Source: Cylindrodendrum hubeiense
Lineage: Eukaryota; Ascomycota; Sordariomycetes; Hypocreales; Nectriaceae
Length of the DNA stretch: 64,000 nucleotides
Direction of reading: 5' to 3'
Assembly: GCA_014621425.1 (NCBI GenBank)
Contig: JAANBB010000215.1
Span: 1 to 64,000, forward strand
Part shown: one piece after another, positions 1 to 12,247 of the stretch
Layout of the letters: every line of letters starts with the position of its first letter
Position numbering within the stretch: the first letter of the stretch is position 1
Notes under the pieces: model-generated
Seen by the model: only the letters and a program-made list of their open reading frames with translations
Told to the model about the DNA's origin: nothing
The model's database searches: none
Position numbers and translations under genes: made by a program

Positions 1-933
1 GGGGCGGTTGTATGGCGACGAGAAGATTGTGGTGTTGAGGGGATGTTCAATTGCTCTTGTGCTGCCGAGCTGGAGGAATGACGTCGGGGCTCGCGTCGGC
101 TTTGGTCGGTCCAGTTTTGGCCCATTGCCGAGCTGTGGTTGGCCGACCTTAATTGAGCCGACAGAGACACGCAGCGAGGACATGGCGGCGGGAAGAGACA
201 ACTCGACGGCCAAGGCTCAACACCACCGCAAACCCGCGTCTCCCATCGCCAGGATTTCCTTTTTCCGTCCCGTCCTCTGTAGAAACCCAACGCCAGTGGC
301 TCAATCTAAACCGTCCGCGAGCGCCGGTTTATCATAGATCTCCTTGACCGCCTTACAGGGCACCTCTAAGTGCTCCGGGTGGAGCCCTGAGCTGTTTTCC
401 GTGGTGAGACATTCGCCCATCCCTCCGCTCGCGATATCTCGACGTCCACGGTCGCATGCCGCCCAGGACTGTCCCGTGCTGTGGCAGCCAGCGCATCGGG
501 GGCCCCCACTGTGACAAGCAGCCACCGGCCGCGCGCGACGGCATCCGTTCGCGATTGACGAGATGCTAAGCTTTGCCGTCCACACCGGCATTTCTTCCTT
601 GCACGAACCCCTGCACCACCTCTGGGGAATCGCGCCAAGGCCCCGGTGAATAAGCGGATCCCCCCGCTAGCATCTCATCACGGGAAGATGTTCGCTCGTT
701 GTTCCTCGTGCGTCCATGAGCTTGCCACCGTTGGGTTCTTATCAGCGCCTTGCTCTCCCACGCCGTAGGTGGACCGCCCAGACTTATGATCGAGGATTCC
801 AGGACTCCAGGATTCAACAGTCCGCGACCGGGGGCTGAGATCTAAGGGAATGGTCGTGTTAGTCCGCTGTTGGTTGAATCTGTCATCTCCCCAGCCTCCT
901 TTTCGGTAAGCCAGAGCGTTTGGCCATTGCAAG
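1..933. other. intergenic/5' flank, no supportable gene
   Basis: Several overlapping open frames on both strands fall here, but none shows a recognisable domain, a consistent splice structure or a clear start context, and they contradict one another. The stretch is best read as the upstream flank and possible promoter/5' UTR of the membrane protein gene that starts at 934, plus the flank of an unseen gene to the left. Confidence 0.5.
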
Positions 934-2872
934 ATGACGACGACTTCATCGTTCTCGTCGTCCCTGGCTCTGGTGTCGTTAGTGCCGTCGGCCACAGTCT
1001 CGGCGACGCCAATCCGTGTTTTGCTGCGCGACAGCATCGACGGCTCGTCTGACTTCTTCCCCTTCAACGACATCGCGACGCTCAACTCAGGCGCCGACTC
1101 GACCGTCACCTTCAAGGAGCTCTTCACGACTAGCATCGAGGGCGGCCAAGAGATTGTCCTCTTCCACTCGGGCTGCGAGGTCGACGGCGTTGCGGACTGC
1201 ACAGTCGCGTGCAACAGCTCGCAGCACTTCTTCAGCTCCCTCGAGACATTTTACAATTGCGCAGCTCTTGCCTCGCTTGCGTACTGGACCCAAGATGCCG
1301 GCTTTTACTATGTCGGAGACGAGGCGGAGCGTAATGCTAGTTCCATCATGGGCTCTGGCACCCTCTCCGAGTTTAATTCTGTCCCGGTGCTCGAGTCTCT
1401 CGTCACCTGTGCTCAGGATGCCTGCGAGCACGATGGACTGAGCAAGTCGTGCGACTCATCCATCGACCACCTCTCCACAACCTCCAGCGCTCAGCAAATT
1501 TTTAACGCCATGGATGGCTTCTGCCCTGAATTGGCTGCTGAGATCAACCCCGATATCTTCGGACCCGGTGTAAGGCCCCGTTATTCGTCCTTGATTCGTA
1601 CATCGACAAACGTTAACCCCTGTTTCCTCTAGGTCCTCATCTCGTATGGCTTGCAGGTCTGCTTCGCCGCCACGCTGTACCTCCTGACCAAAGGCTTCAC
1701 CCTCTGGGTCCGCTTCACCCAAGGCGAAAAACGCAAGGCGCAACCGAAGGCGAATGATCTTCAGCGCGGTCTTACTCGCATTGAGTCTATGATCTGGCGT
1801 GACACGGGCGGCATGTCGCGTACCAGTATCGCCATCGCCACGACCCTCGTCGAGTTTCAGGAAGCTCAATGTTGGTTCGTCTTTGCCGTCCAGATTGCTT
1901 CCATCCTCGCCATCGTTGTCAATTCCCAGGAGGGCGCCTTCTGGGGCGAGATTATCGTCAACGCGGCCATCGCCTACCACGTCAGCCAAAACGGTGTACT
2001 GCCCATGTTTCTCATCCAGATCTGTCTTCATCACGAGGGCATCCGCAATTGGCACACGTTCCTAGGCTTCTTTGTAGAATACCTGCTCGCCGTTGTCGCG
2101 ACCACGCAGAAAATCTACTTCAAAGATGCTTTCAAGCTGTTCAGCAGCCAGAGTCAGTTGAAGGGTTGTGGCTACAACCCAAGTCCACGAACCTATTGCG
2201 CCGCAACCGCCGGTGTCGATGGCATGCAGTTCAGCTTTTTCCCCCACCCGCTCCTCTACAAGATGGTCTTCTTGGTCCTCGACACCATCGCCATTGTCGT
2301 GTTGATCGTTGATCAGTTCGCCTGGACTATGCGGAAACACCGTGTCACACAGCACATGCGCATTGGAACATATCGCATTGGCCGGTTCCCATCCTGGGGA
2401 AGAAAAAGAAGAGGTCTGCTTTTGAAGCGCTGGTTTTGGCGTATTTTGGAGGTTGCATATCTCATCGTCAATATCCTCTATATGATCTCCCTCACCAAGG
2501 TCATCACGGCCGAGAGTTTCGCCGCAAACAAGTGGTCATACGGCCAGATCATTGCCGTCACTGTCTGGGGGCCCGTCATCGTCAAACTATTTGATCTGTT
2601 GCTATGTAAGTATCTCTCAAAACTGCACATCTGTTCTCGCACCTTGCTCACCATTTTCAGCTGGACCACCTAAGAACGGTATGAAACTCAACTCTGGCCC
2701 TCCTCGGCTCCGTATCGACAACATTATCAATCGCCGAGTGGGAACGTCTGCAGATGAGGTTTGTGAATTATCCGATGAGAAAACCAGCCGAGATTCAACG
2801 GACCCCATTCTTCGCCGGATCCGGCCGTTAGCTCGTCCAAGGTACGCGGCGCACGTCGACGACGTAGTGTGA
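934..2872 (+). CDS. Secretory-pathway membrane protein with Cys-rich ectodomain and seven hydrophobic segments
   Basis: Three exons are proposed: 934-1569, 1633-2605 and 2661-2872 (introns 1570-1632 and 2606-2660), giving 606 residues. The N-terminus is a hydrophobic Ser/Ala/Val-rich signal peptide. It is followed by about 190 residues containing many cysteines (for example the CEVDGVADCTVAC region and the CAQDACEHDGLSKSC region), which looks like a lumenal or extracellular domain. From about residue 213 there are roughly seven hydrophobic segments, starting VLISYGLQVCFAATLYLL and ending near VTVWGPVIVKLFDLLL. A basic, charged tail of about 80 residues ends the protein. This is a GPCR-like topology, but I recognise no catalytic motif or named family, so the function is unknown. 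Reading-frame continuity across both introns supports the model. Membrane location is inferred from hydrophobicity only. Confidence 0.8.
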
Positions 2873-3566
2873 GTAAGTGGCGATGACGCCCACATTGAGG
2901 TGGAAAGCGGAACTTCGCTGCGGAAAAGGTTTACGATTGAAATGTTGTTATGAATCATGATTGTTCACATTTTGCCTAGTGTGCCCACTTTATAGAAATG
3001 AGGGCCATTTTTTAAAGACATTCTCTGTGAACTTCAGTTTACACGTATCTAGTAGATAGCAACCTGGGCCCCAGAGAATCCCAGCTGTAGAATTGTTGTT
3101 GATATTTTATGTTATAGCATGGCTATTTTGTGATCTGGTTTCCATGCTTTGTGTCTGCAATTCCGCCCATCGGTACAGCAACGGTTTCGCCGGCTAATGC
3201 CCGAACCAGCATCACCATGCGCCTTGCCCATCAATACCAAATACGCCACCGACCCCTCAGAGATCTGCCAGGCCCCATCGCGTTAGCAGGTTTCCTCCAA
3301 TTCTATGATGCTTGGTGTCATCATCGTTACATCCTCGTTTTCACGTGCGGATACCGCGACAAGTTGCTGCCCCGCGCTTAGTGTCATGACATCATGGGGA
3401 AGTCAAGAGACCAACATCCATCATATATTATACCGGCTACCTTCTCACATGACAGTCACAATTACTTCTTCACTCCTCTCATCAAATAACCCATTCTCTG
3501 CCAAACAACTATTTCTTAAAGGATAACAAAAACACATCACTACCCTAAACATCACCACCTACAATA
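2873..3566. other. intergenic, promoter side of the LEA-type gene
   Basis: AT-rich just after 2873 (the likely 3' UTR of the upstream gene), then a pyrimidine-rich stretch with CAAACAAC- and ACAAAAACAC-like sequence directly before the ATG at 3567. The latter is typical of a fungal 5' UTR. No coding frame here is convincing. Confidence 0.5.
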
Positions 3567-4010
3567 ATGTCGTTCCTCACCGAGAACATTGTGCGCCAAG
3601 CCGCTCGGATCCCACGCGTCATCGCCATCCAAAGTCCTCGGGCATTTTCCACAAGTCTCATCTTTAACCGAACCGCAACCGAGGCTGTCAAAGATGGAGT
3701 GAAATCAGTCGACCGCGCTGTAAGCGACAAGATTGTTGATGGCATCAACGCATCAGGTAAGTCATATCGATTATGCATCCCGCGGATGAAAACAAATCGC
3801 TAATGGATGGAATCAGCGACGGTGGGTAGCAAATTGAAGGACGGCGTTGCAGAGGTCACACAAGGAAAGACGAGCGGCAAGGCGGCCGAGCTAAGAGGCG
3901 AAGCGAAAGGCAAGGCCAGCGAGTTGAAAGGGGAAGCAAAGGGAGCTGCAGAACAAGCGAAGGGTAAGGTGAAGGGAGCTGCTGAAGAGGTGAAGAGCAA
4001 GGTGCAATAA
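3567..4010 (+). CDS. Small mitochondrial LEA-type protein
   Basis: Two exons, 3567-3756 and 3817-4010, with a 60-bp intron, give 127 residues. The first 35 residues are basic, Ser-rich and free of acidic residues except near the start, with an RAFSTS segment that resembles a mitochondrial presequence cleavage region. The C-terminal half is a run of short Ala/Lys/Glu/Gly units (GKASELKGEAKG, AAEQAKGKVKGAAEEVKSK), the hallmark of group 3 late-embryogenesis-abundant-like amphipathic repeats. Such proteins are linked to desiccation and stress protection of membranes; matrix location is inferred from the presequence. The repeats are visible also at DNA level as GAAGCAAAGGGAGC-like units. The acceptor at 3816 keeps the frame; reading through the intron would terminate at the TAA at 3801-3803. 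Confidence 0.8.
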
Positions 4011-4371
4011 GAAGACTCGGGTTCACAGTGCCACAAGGCCTGGCACGAGTCTACTGCATAGGATACCAAATGCACTACGGGGCGGGTGTTTCCTTTAGAG
4101 ACGTTATTTAGGGGTTTCATTTGGCATATTCACTAGCCTGTTCTCCAGATTATGCGCTCATCTGTATTAATCAATCACATTTCGTCATTTGTGGTGTCTT
4201 GAATGTGACATGAAGCATCGTGTATTAGCCATTATCGATCAGTACGAATCGCCCAGGTACCAAAATGGTAGAACAAATCTTTATTAAAGCTCTATCCCGT
4301 CTTTCGTATATTGCTCAACCACTGATATGGGGAGTTCAGGTCATGTATGATTATCCTTCATTAACTCTAAC
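4011..4371. other. convergent 3' intergenic region
   Basis: This spacer lies between two convergent genes (LEA-type on +, GPR1-type on -). It is AT-rich and presumably carries both 3' UTRs and poly(A) signals. I see no gene or repeat in it. Confidence 0.5.
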
Positions 4372-5242
4372 TTAGGCCATATTGGTCTTTGTCGCCCGAA
4401 CGGTGATTTCACCTAGTGGCAGCCTTACCCAGGTCGTATCCTCGGTCATGATGCCCGCACTACCTGCATAGAAGGCCACAAAGGCGCAGACGACTGAAAA
4501 TGCGCCACCAACCTTGTTGATTCGAATGGCGGCAATTGGATGACTGGTCGAGAGAAACTGAGCCAAGCTGAGGAAGAGAAAGGCTAGAGTAAGGAAGCCG
4601 AGAACCAGAAGGATGGCAATGTTGGTCTTGAGCGCAGCGATGAAGAAGATGAGGGTTAAGAAGCACCATAGAATGAGAAAAATACCCAAGGCAAAGCTAT
4701 AGGCTCGGTCGTCGCCTTGGTATGCGTCCTTGATACCCAAAGAAGGGACAAAGAACATGGCAAAGGAGAGCCAAAACGCGCCGTAAGAGCAGTGGACGGT
4801 TGTACCAAATGTGTTTCCGACCCGAAACTCCATGAGGCCGGCAAAGAATTGAGCAATGCCACCAAAGAAAACAGCCAGACCAAATATGGCTTGGTCAGGA
4901 CCAACACCAGCCATAGGGTTAGACCCAGGTAGACTAAGATGGGTGTTAGCAGAAGGTATGCATATGCAAGGAAAGAGGCAAAACGCACCCAGCACCGCAC
5001 TGATATAAGCCCAAAACAAAAGTAGTCAAGGCAAAGCTGATTAGACCCAAAGGGCCTGGGTTGGCAATCCGGTAGTAGGGAGGGTTCAAGACCTGAGACA
5101 CCGTGGACTGGTGGGGTCTGGGGAGAATTGGAACTCTGCCATCATTATGATGATGACAATGCGCACAGGGGTGAATGCTATCCTGCTTCTCATTGTATTG
5201 CGTCGGCGTGCTCGCACCGTTGGAAGGAGGATTAGATGCCAT
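4372..5242 (-). CDS. GPR1/FUN34/YaaH (acetate transporter) family membrane protein
   Basis: Exon 1 is 5242-4989 and exon 2 is 4933-4372, with a 54-bp intron, giving 271 residues, the usual size of this family. The family signature appears as NPGPLGLISFALTTFVLGLYQ immediately before the splice site, and the spliced product continues with further hydrophobic helices (AIFGLAVFFGGIAQFFAGL, FGTTVHCSYGAFWLSFAMFF). Six membrane spans are expected. Characterised members (Ady2/Ato1, AcpA) carry acetate/ammonium-type small ions across the plasma membrane; substrate here is inferred only. The N-terminal ~50 residues are hydrophilic, Ser/His-rich (HPCAHCHHHND). The start at MASNPPSN is chosen because it leads directly into this tail; an upstream in-frame Met exists but adds an unrelated stretch. 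Confidence 0.88.
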
Positions 5243-7638
5243 CTTGTGGGGGATTCGCTTAGATGAAGAATCAAGGGTATCAAGGAGAAAGCACTGTAAA
5301 CAACCAAGAAGCAAAATTTTACCCATCGACAGAGAATTGGTCAGATTCTTATATCTCTCCCACCCCGCTCAGAGCGGATCTCTTCCCCAGGCCCTATTGC
5401 ATGGACCGTGACGATGGGGGTGGCAATGAGAACCCCAGTCGGCAGTGGAAGCGGCGAAGGAGATCACGGGGTGGTAAACAAATGGCACGATGACAACTGG
5501 AACGACAGCTTGGTAAGAATGACCCACGGGGCTAGAGCTACATCCGAGGTCAGGATCTCGCATCCAGAGTTAAGGTGGAGAGGCCGAGAGTGTATAACTG
5601 GACCGGAGTTGGCGTTGAGCCTGAGCACCTGGATCTGTCGGCACCAAGGATGGGGCACATTGGAGCCGCAACGGGGGTGGTTCGCAGGGTGCGGAACCAA
5701 TTGCTGGTGTCATGGGTAAGCCGCATTGCGTCGAATTTGGTGGAAGGGTCCCTGGTCCATTCCATGACGATGAGTAAACCGAGGGTGGGATTGGTTCTTG
5801 AGTCAGGGCAGGACTTCAGATCCGGATGTTTCTCGGAGTCTTGGGAGACTTTGAGATCAGCGTTCACAGGGAATCTCCTAACGTCGAAGTCCCAAAGATT
5901 GACTGAGCCGAGGCGAATTGATTAGTAGTCATGCCACTTAACAATCACTTAGCAAAATGAGCTAGGTAGGCTCGCGAAGTTCAGCATGAACCAGGATCTT
6001 CTCCAACTGGAGGCTCTACGCAACCCCAATTCTCAAGAAAAACCCGGTAGTGGAGGAGCTGATATGACATCGGTGGAGACGGGTTGGCCGAATGAGCCGG
6101 AAAGTGTTCCGCCCAACGATCCACTTCTTGCCTCGGATATGTGAGAAGTGAGCCCTCAGAAACAACAACGGGCCGATGGATGATGGCATCGTGGGTCAGT
6201 GGGATTTGCCCCATCCTGTTTCCCCATGTTAATCCCCTCACGACCCTTCCCCATGGGCGACTCCTAGATCTGTTTACCCCAAGGAAGATTCGGCCCAGTG
6301 AGGGGAAGCATAAATGACACTAGGTTGATGGCTATTCAGTAATTGCACGCTGTCTCAAGCAGCCGGGGGTTTATTAGGTTGGCGGTAGCGTCTGTCACCA
6401 CGCGATGGCGGCGAAGATCACGTCCGGCGTTATTTCCGACCATGACATCCTCGGGACTCGCTTGGATGGAAATTCGGTAAACCAGGAAATGAGAGAGCCA
6501 TTCTAAGCTTTATTGACGAATGCTTTGATCATTGCTACATAGGAACCAGCGGCTATGATAGAATGTGTGTTTATCATCAGGACGAGCATGTTGTCGGAGT
6601 CATGGTGGCGGTCTTGGTTCCGACTCATCCGACGAGAAGACGCAGTTCGTGTGGCAGGCTGAGTGGGCCGAATCAATTGCAGATCGATTAATGGAGCCAT
6701 GCGGATATACGGGATATGGTGTGCAACGATTGGTTGTTCGTCCCGTGGCTCTCTGGCACTGATTTTCTGTCGCGGCTGTAAATCAATTATATGTAAATAT
6801 CTATCCGAAGCGTGGACGGGGGACGCTGATCCGCGCTGTTCCAAGCTACGATAGATAGTTGGGATGCGCAAATGAGATCTATGGCCGGCATAAAAAATGG
6901 ATCTGCGATGATAGTGAACCAACCCACTGAGATGTTGTTGGACGCTGCGGTCGCAAGTAAGCAAGCCCCATCTATCTCAAACTTCAGCTCCAGGCTGCTG
7001 TAGCGAACTGCTATTGCTGGCAACTGCAGGGGCAGAGATGATACGTATGATGACATGTGGGATTTTTCTTTTGTCCGCTTTCATTGGCTGCTTGGTCTGT
7101 TGTCCACCAACCAAAGAGGCATCTGTCGTTGGGCGTTCCATAGACCAAGACGGTCAGCTCTACGTGTTCAGCCGCACGAGGCTGGCGGCAAGAGCCTTCA
7201 AATGTTTCTTTGCCCCTTCACCATCATATCTTTCTGCCTTACTTTCCTCATCTCCTGAGTCTCAAATACTCCAAATCTCACATTCTCCATCTTCAGTATT
7301 AAACCCAGTCTCCTGGCCTTGGTATCCGAGGTAGTAAAACCTGATTAGGCTCTTAGTTCTGTCAACGCCTGATGGCTCTACCTCGAAGGGTGTTCAAGCC
7401 ATCTTCATCGAAAGTCCAGCAGCGAACACGCGACGATTCCAAGAGGCCTGGTTCCATCACCGAGACCACGATTACACAGAGTTCATCTCCCTCCATAGGA
7501 ACTTTGCTAGTCTCTAGCTTTGCACAGAAGTAGCAGGTGGGTTGCTTCTCCTTTCAATGAACGACGACGGCCAGACATCCTGGTATTGAGTATTGCTGAT
7601 TGACATCTAACGGCAGATGGAGACTTGGTTCTTTCGCG
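5243..7638. other. long gene-poor interval
   Basis: About 2.4 kb without a coding region I can support. Open frames are short, overlap on both strands and lack domains. The last 400 bp before 7639 is CT-rich, with several CAAATCTCACATTCTCC-like segments and possible 5' UTR introns, consistent with the leader of the NLR-type gene downstream. Confidence 0.45.
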
Positions 7639-10600
7639 ATGACTTCCGAAACGATTTCTGAACCCCTGACCCATAACGACTATCATGTCGGATGGGTCTG
7701 CGCGTTACCAAAGGAGCGGATCGCGGCGACGGCTATGTTGGACCAAATCCATCCGGTTCTCCACAGCCCCAAAAATGACTACAACACATATACCCTGGGA
7801 TCTATCGGCAAACATAATGTTGTTATAGTTTGTTTGCCCCAGGGCCAGGTTGGCACCGAACAGGCAGCAATTGTCGCAACCAACATGGTCGATACTTTCC
7901 CGTCTATTAAATTCGGCCTCATGGTTGGCATCGGTGGCGGCATTCCACCTGTAATTAGGCTAGGTGATGTCGTAATCAGCTCACCCACGACCGAGTATCC
8001 TGGAGTGGTTCAATGGGACTTTGGCAAAGCACGAGAGGGGGGGGAATTCGAGCGGACTGGAGCTCTAAGCCCTCCCCCGAGGGCACTACTGACAGCATTG
8101 ACGAGCCTGCAGACCGACCATGGTATGAAGGGATCTAAAATACCCGAGTATCTGGATGAGTTGAAAGATAAGTGGCCAAAATTAGCATCAAGGTATACCA
8201 AGTCTGATTCCCTCAAAGACATTCTGTTTGCATCGGACAACCCCCATCGCAGCCAGGGAAGATGGCAGATCATATTTTCAATGGTCTGGGAGATGGCCGT
8301 CGCGTTAGTCGCGTTCGTCATATTCCTTTCCGGTTGGTGGGCTGTTGCTCCAACGGAGCGTGTAGATCGAGAGCAAGACAGTGGTGCTGGATCGGATGGA
8401 GATGAGGAAGAGAAAGACTGCCGGTTTTGCGATATGGCCAAGGTGATAAAAAGGAAACCGAGAGACATGCGTGTCCACTACGGTCTGGTCGCATCCGGTA
8501 ACCAAGTCATTAAGGACGCCACTTTCCGGGATAAGCTCAACAAGGATCTCGGAGGTCAAGTCCTATGCGTCGAGATGGAAGCAGCGGGACTGATGAAAAA
8601 CTTCCCATGTATTATCATCCGAGGAATTTGCGACTACGCGGACTCACACAAGAACGATGATTGGCATGAGCATGCTGCGGCCGTGGCAGCAGCATGTGCA
8701 AAGGAACTATTGGAATATGTACAACCAATTGACGTCAATGGAGAGCGCACAGCAAAGGATATCGTCCTTGGTGAGGGTTAGTGACTTTCCGGAAGCAGTG
8801 TCCACAGAGTTGCTGAGATTTGGGTTAAGCAGTGCAAGAGGTGAAGCAGACGCTAGGGAAAGTCTATGAACACGTTCAGGATGGATTTGCGAGAACCCAG
8901 AGCGGGCTTCAGAATCTTCTTACGGGTAGGTATGCATAAGTAAGCTGCAGATATAGCATGAACTGACTTTTATATAGAAAGAGAACTCCAAATTCTCGAA
9001 TGGCTCACACCAGTTGATTATGGTCCTCAGCAGAGCGACTACCTCAAGAAACGACAACCAGGAACTGGCCAATGGCTTCTGGACTCAACAACGTTTAAGA
9101 GGTGGGTGGAAACGGCTAAGCAGACCCTGTTCTGCCCAGGTATTCCCGGAGCTGGGAAGACGATCCTCACATCGGCTGTAATCGATGAGCTCACTACTCG
9201 GTTTAAAAACGACAAAAAAGTCGGGATTGCATACATTTACTGTAATTTCCGACAGCAAGACAAGCAGAAGGCCGAAGGCCTTCTTGCATCTCTGTTGAAG
9301 CAGCTTGCTCAGAGTCAGCATTTGCCAGAGAGTGTCAAGTCTCTCTATGACAGTCACAAGGACAGGCGGACACGACCATCATTCGATGACATCTCGAGAG
9401 CTTTCCAATTTGTAGCTACTCTATACTCCAGAGTCTTTATTATTGTTGATGCTCTAGATGAGTGCCAATCATCCGAAGGCTGTTGGATAAAGTTCCTAAC
9501 AGAGGTTTTCAGCCTCCAGTCCAAATATGGAGCAAACGTCTTCGCCACATCGAGATTTATTACAACAATCATGGACCAATTTAAAGGCAGTACATCGTTA
9601 GAAATACGGGCCAGTGATCAAGACGTGGAGAGATATATTGATGGCCACACGTCGCTCTTGCCATCATTTGTCCAGAGCAGGCCTTACCTCCGAAAAGAAA
9701 TCAAGACTGACCTTATTGAAGCTGCCGATGGAATGTTTGTGCCCATTGACCTATTGATATGGAATATACTGACTTTATTAGGTTTCTGCTTGCACGCCTT
9801 CATTTTGAATCCTTGATTGGGGCGAGATCCCCCAAAGCTATCCGAGACGCGCTGAAGAATATGTCCACTGGTCCAGAGGCGTATGAGGATGCATATAAAG
9901 ACGCAATGAAGCGCATCGAAGGGCAGAAAAGCAGTCAGCAAGAACTCGCAAAGCAAGTCCTATCGTGGATCACCTGCGCAAAGCGACCACTGAAAACACT
10001 AGAACTTCAGCATGCGCTTGCTGTAGAGGTTGGCGAGCCTAAACTAGACCAAGAGCACATATCACAGACTGAGGACATGGTGTTAGTATGTGCTGGGTTA
10101 GTTACCGTTGATGAGGAAAGTGGCATTATTCGGTTGGTTCACTACACGGCACAGAAATACCTCGAGCAAACGCAGAGCCGTTGGTTCCCGACTGCCGAGA
10201 CTGAAATTGCAACCATTTGCATTACATATCTCTCATTTAGTGTCTTTGAGAGTGGAATGTGCCAAACAGATGAACAGTTCGAACGTCGACTGCAATCAAA
10301 TCACCTGTACGACTATGCTGCATGCAACTGGGGTCATCATAACCCCAGAACTGCAACGTTATGCCGCAGAACTATAGAATTTTTAGAGTGCGAGGCGAAG
10401 GTGGAGGGGTCAATCCAAGCACTTATGGCCGTCAAGCAGCACCCATGGCATTCGAATTACAGTCAAGAGGTTCCAAGGCGAATGACCGGACTTCACTTGG
10501 CAGCATACTTCGGACAAACTGAAGCGGCAAATAAATTGCTCACGAGGGAGCATGGGCTGGATTCGAAGGATAGTTACGGTCGCACGCCCCTAACGTATGC

Positions 10601-11807
10601 CGCTGGGAAAGGACAGAAAGCCGTCGTGGAGCTCTTAATCGACAAAGGAGCTGACCTGGAGTCCAAGGACAAGAAAGAAGATCGGACACCGCTATCATGG
10701 GCAGCTTTTAATGGGCACGACACGGTGGTCAAGGCGCTGCATCACAATGGCGCAGACCTAGAGTCCAAAGACAAGAAGCATCGCCGAACACCACTATCAT
10801 GGGCAGCATTTCGCGGGCACCATGTGGTGGTCAAGGCTTTGCATGAGAAGGGCGCTGACCTGAAGTCTAAAGACAACACAGGCCGGACACCACTGTGGTG
10901 GGCAGTTGCAAATGGGGACGAGAATATTATTGAGCTGCTGCTCGAGAATGGCGCTGAACTGGGGTTTAAAGAGGAGGAAGATGGCCGGGGAGCACTACTA
11001 TGGGCAGCTATGAACGGGCATCAGGCAGTCATTGAGTTGGTTCTCGAAGACAGTGCTGACCTGGAGTCCCAAGACAAGGAACGTAACAACGAGCAATTAT
11101 TGATTGCTGCAAAGAAGGGATGTAGTGTGCTTGTCAAGTTGCTGCTGGAGGAGGGCGCGGATATCGAGGCGAGAAATGAAAATGGTGACACGCTGTTATC
11201 GTATGCTGCTGCTACAGGGAATGACGATATGGTACAGCTGCTGCTTGAGAACAGTGCCGATATTGAGTCAAAGGATAAAAATGGATGGACGCCTTTGTCG
11301 ATAGTTACTATTGGAAATCATATCGATACGGTACAACTACTACTTGATAGAGGTGCTGATGCTGAGGCAAGGGATAAAAACGGATGGACGCCTTTGTGGA
11401 ATGCTGCTGCCAACGATAATATAGCTGCAGTACAGCTACTGCTTGAGAGAGGTGCTGGTATTGAGGTAAAGAGTGGAGATGGATGCACGCCGCTATTGAT
11501 TGCTGCCTTAAGGGATTCCTTAGATACAGTACAGCTACTACTTGAAAAAGGTGCCGATATTGAGGCAAAGAATAGAAATGGATGGACGCCACTATGGGCG
11601 GCTGTTGCCAATGGGAATATAGCTGTAGTACAGCTACTACTCGAGAAAGGCGCTAATATTGAGGTCAAGGATATACATGGAATTACGCCACTATACTTTG
11701 CTGCTGGCAATGGGGACATGACCATGGCATGGCTACTACTCGAGACGGCACGAGGGAGCTTGAGATATGCAACGGATGCTGTTAATTGCGGACTGGTAAG
11801 ATTATGA
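7639..11807 (+). CDS. NLR/STAND-type protein: PNP_UDP domain - NACHT - ankyrin repeats
   Basis: Four exons are proposed: 7639-8770, 8839-8925, 8978-9734 and 9782-11807, giving 1,333 residues in continuous frame. Residues about 10-377 form a nucleoside-phosphorylase-like domain ([11 protein letters not shown], the VEMEAAGL nucleoside-binding motif, [12 protein letters not shown] with the catalytic-type Asp). A NACHT NTPase follows, with P-loop GIPGAGKT at 461-468 and Walker [12 protein letters not shown] near 565. A winged-helix-like linker leads to 13 ankyrin repeats of about 33 residues (about 890-1320). This architecture is the common fungal NOD-like receptor type, implicated in non-self recognition and programmed cell death; the trigger is unknown. 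Odd: a hydrophobic segment within the PNP domain, encoded near 8260-8350, has no counterpart in typical family members that I recall. The 3' end is less certain because a splice near 11795 cannot be excluded. Confidence 0.85.
10483..11770 (+). repeat. Ankyrin repeat tract, 13 units of about 99 bp
   Basis: The tract encodes consecutive ankyrin motifs of the form xGxTPLxxAAxxGxxxxVxLLLExGAxIExKD. Units from about 11150 onward are close copies at DNA level: an AATGGATGGACGCC segment recurs at about 11280, 11379 and 11577 (99-bp steps or multiples), and a variant (GATGGATGCACGCC) sits between them. An earlier group (about 10620-10870) shares GAGTCCAAGGACAAGAA-type segments. High DNA similarity between adjacent units indicates recent duplication or gene conversion within the gene. 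Confidence 0.9.
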
Positions 11808-12247
11808 TAATTTCATTAGTTTTCTTTTAAAATGGACAGAATAACACTGCATCCCGGTTTCAAGTTTTGGTATGGTGGATTTAATCAATATATTTTTCTT
11901 AGAGACCAGTGAAGCTCATGGTAAGAGATACCTGGGCGTTTTACACGACAGAGTCAACAAAGTCCGATACACCTAATTGAACATTGGCGCACTCCTCGTT
12001 TTCGGCTCCTTGTATTGACTCGCACAAATCTATCCAATTTATGCACTCGGAATGGCGGTCTTTTAAGAACTGGGCAGCATAGACGGCGAAGTAGACGGCG
12101 AAAACACAGGCGGAATCCAAAACGGTCTCCTCATAGGACCAGCCATCGGCATTTGAGGAGGATAAGTGTCATTCAGAAATGAAAGGAAGCTCGCGCCAAA
12201 TTTAGTATATTTTGGTAATAGGCTCTGGAATATTCCCCCGACCGTCA
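11808..12247. other. convergent 3' intergenic region (NLR / cluster OYE)
   Basis: The NLR-type gene and the OYE gene converge here. The sequence is AT-rich after 11808, as expected for a 3' UTR. An open minus-strand frame down to 12063 is a read-through frame of the OYE last exon and is not used in the proposed splice model. No separate gene is supported. Confidence 0.5.

Noticed and set aside
301..1214. Minus-strand frames near the left end
   Set aside because: Several overlap the plus-strand membrane protein gene or each other, and none shows a domain.
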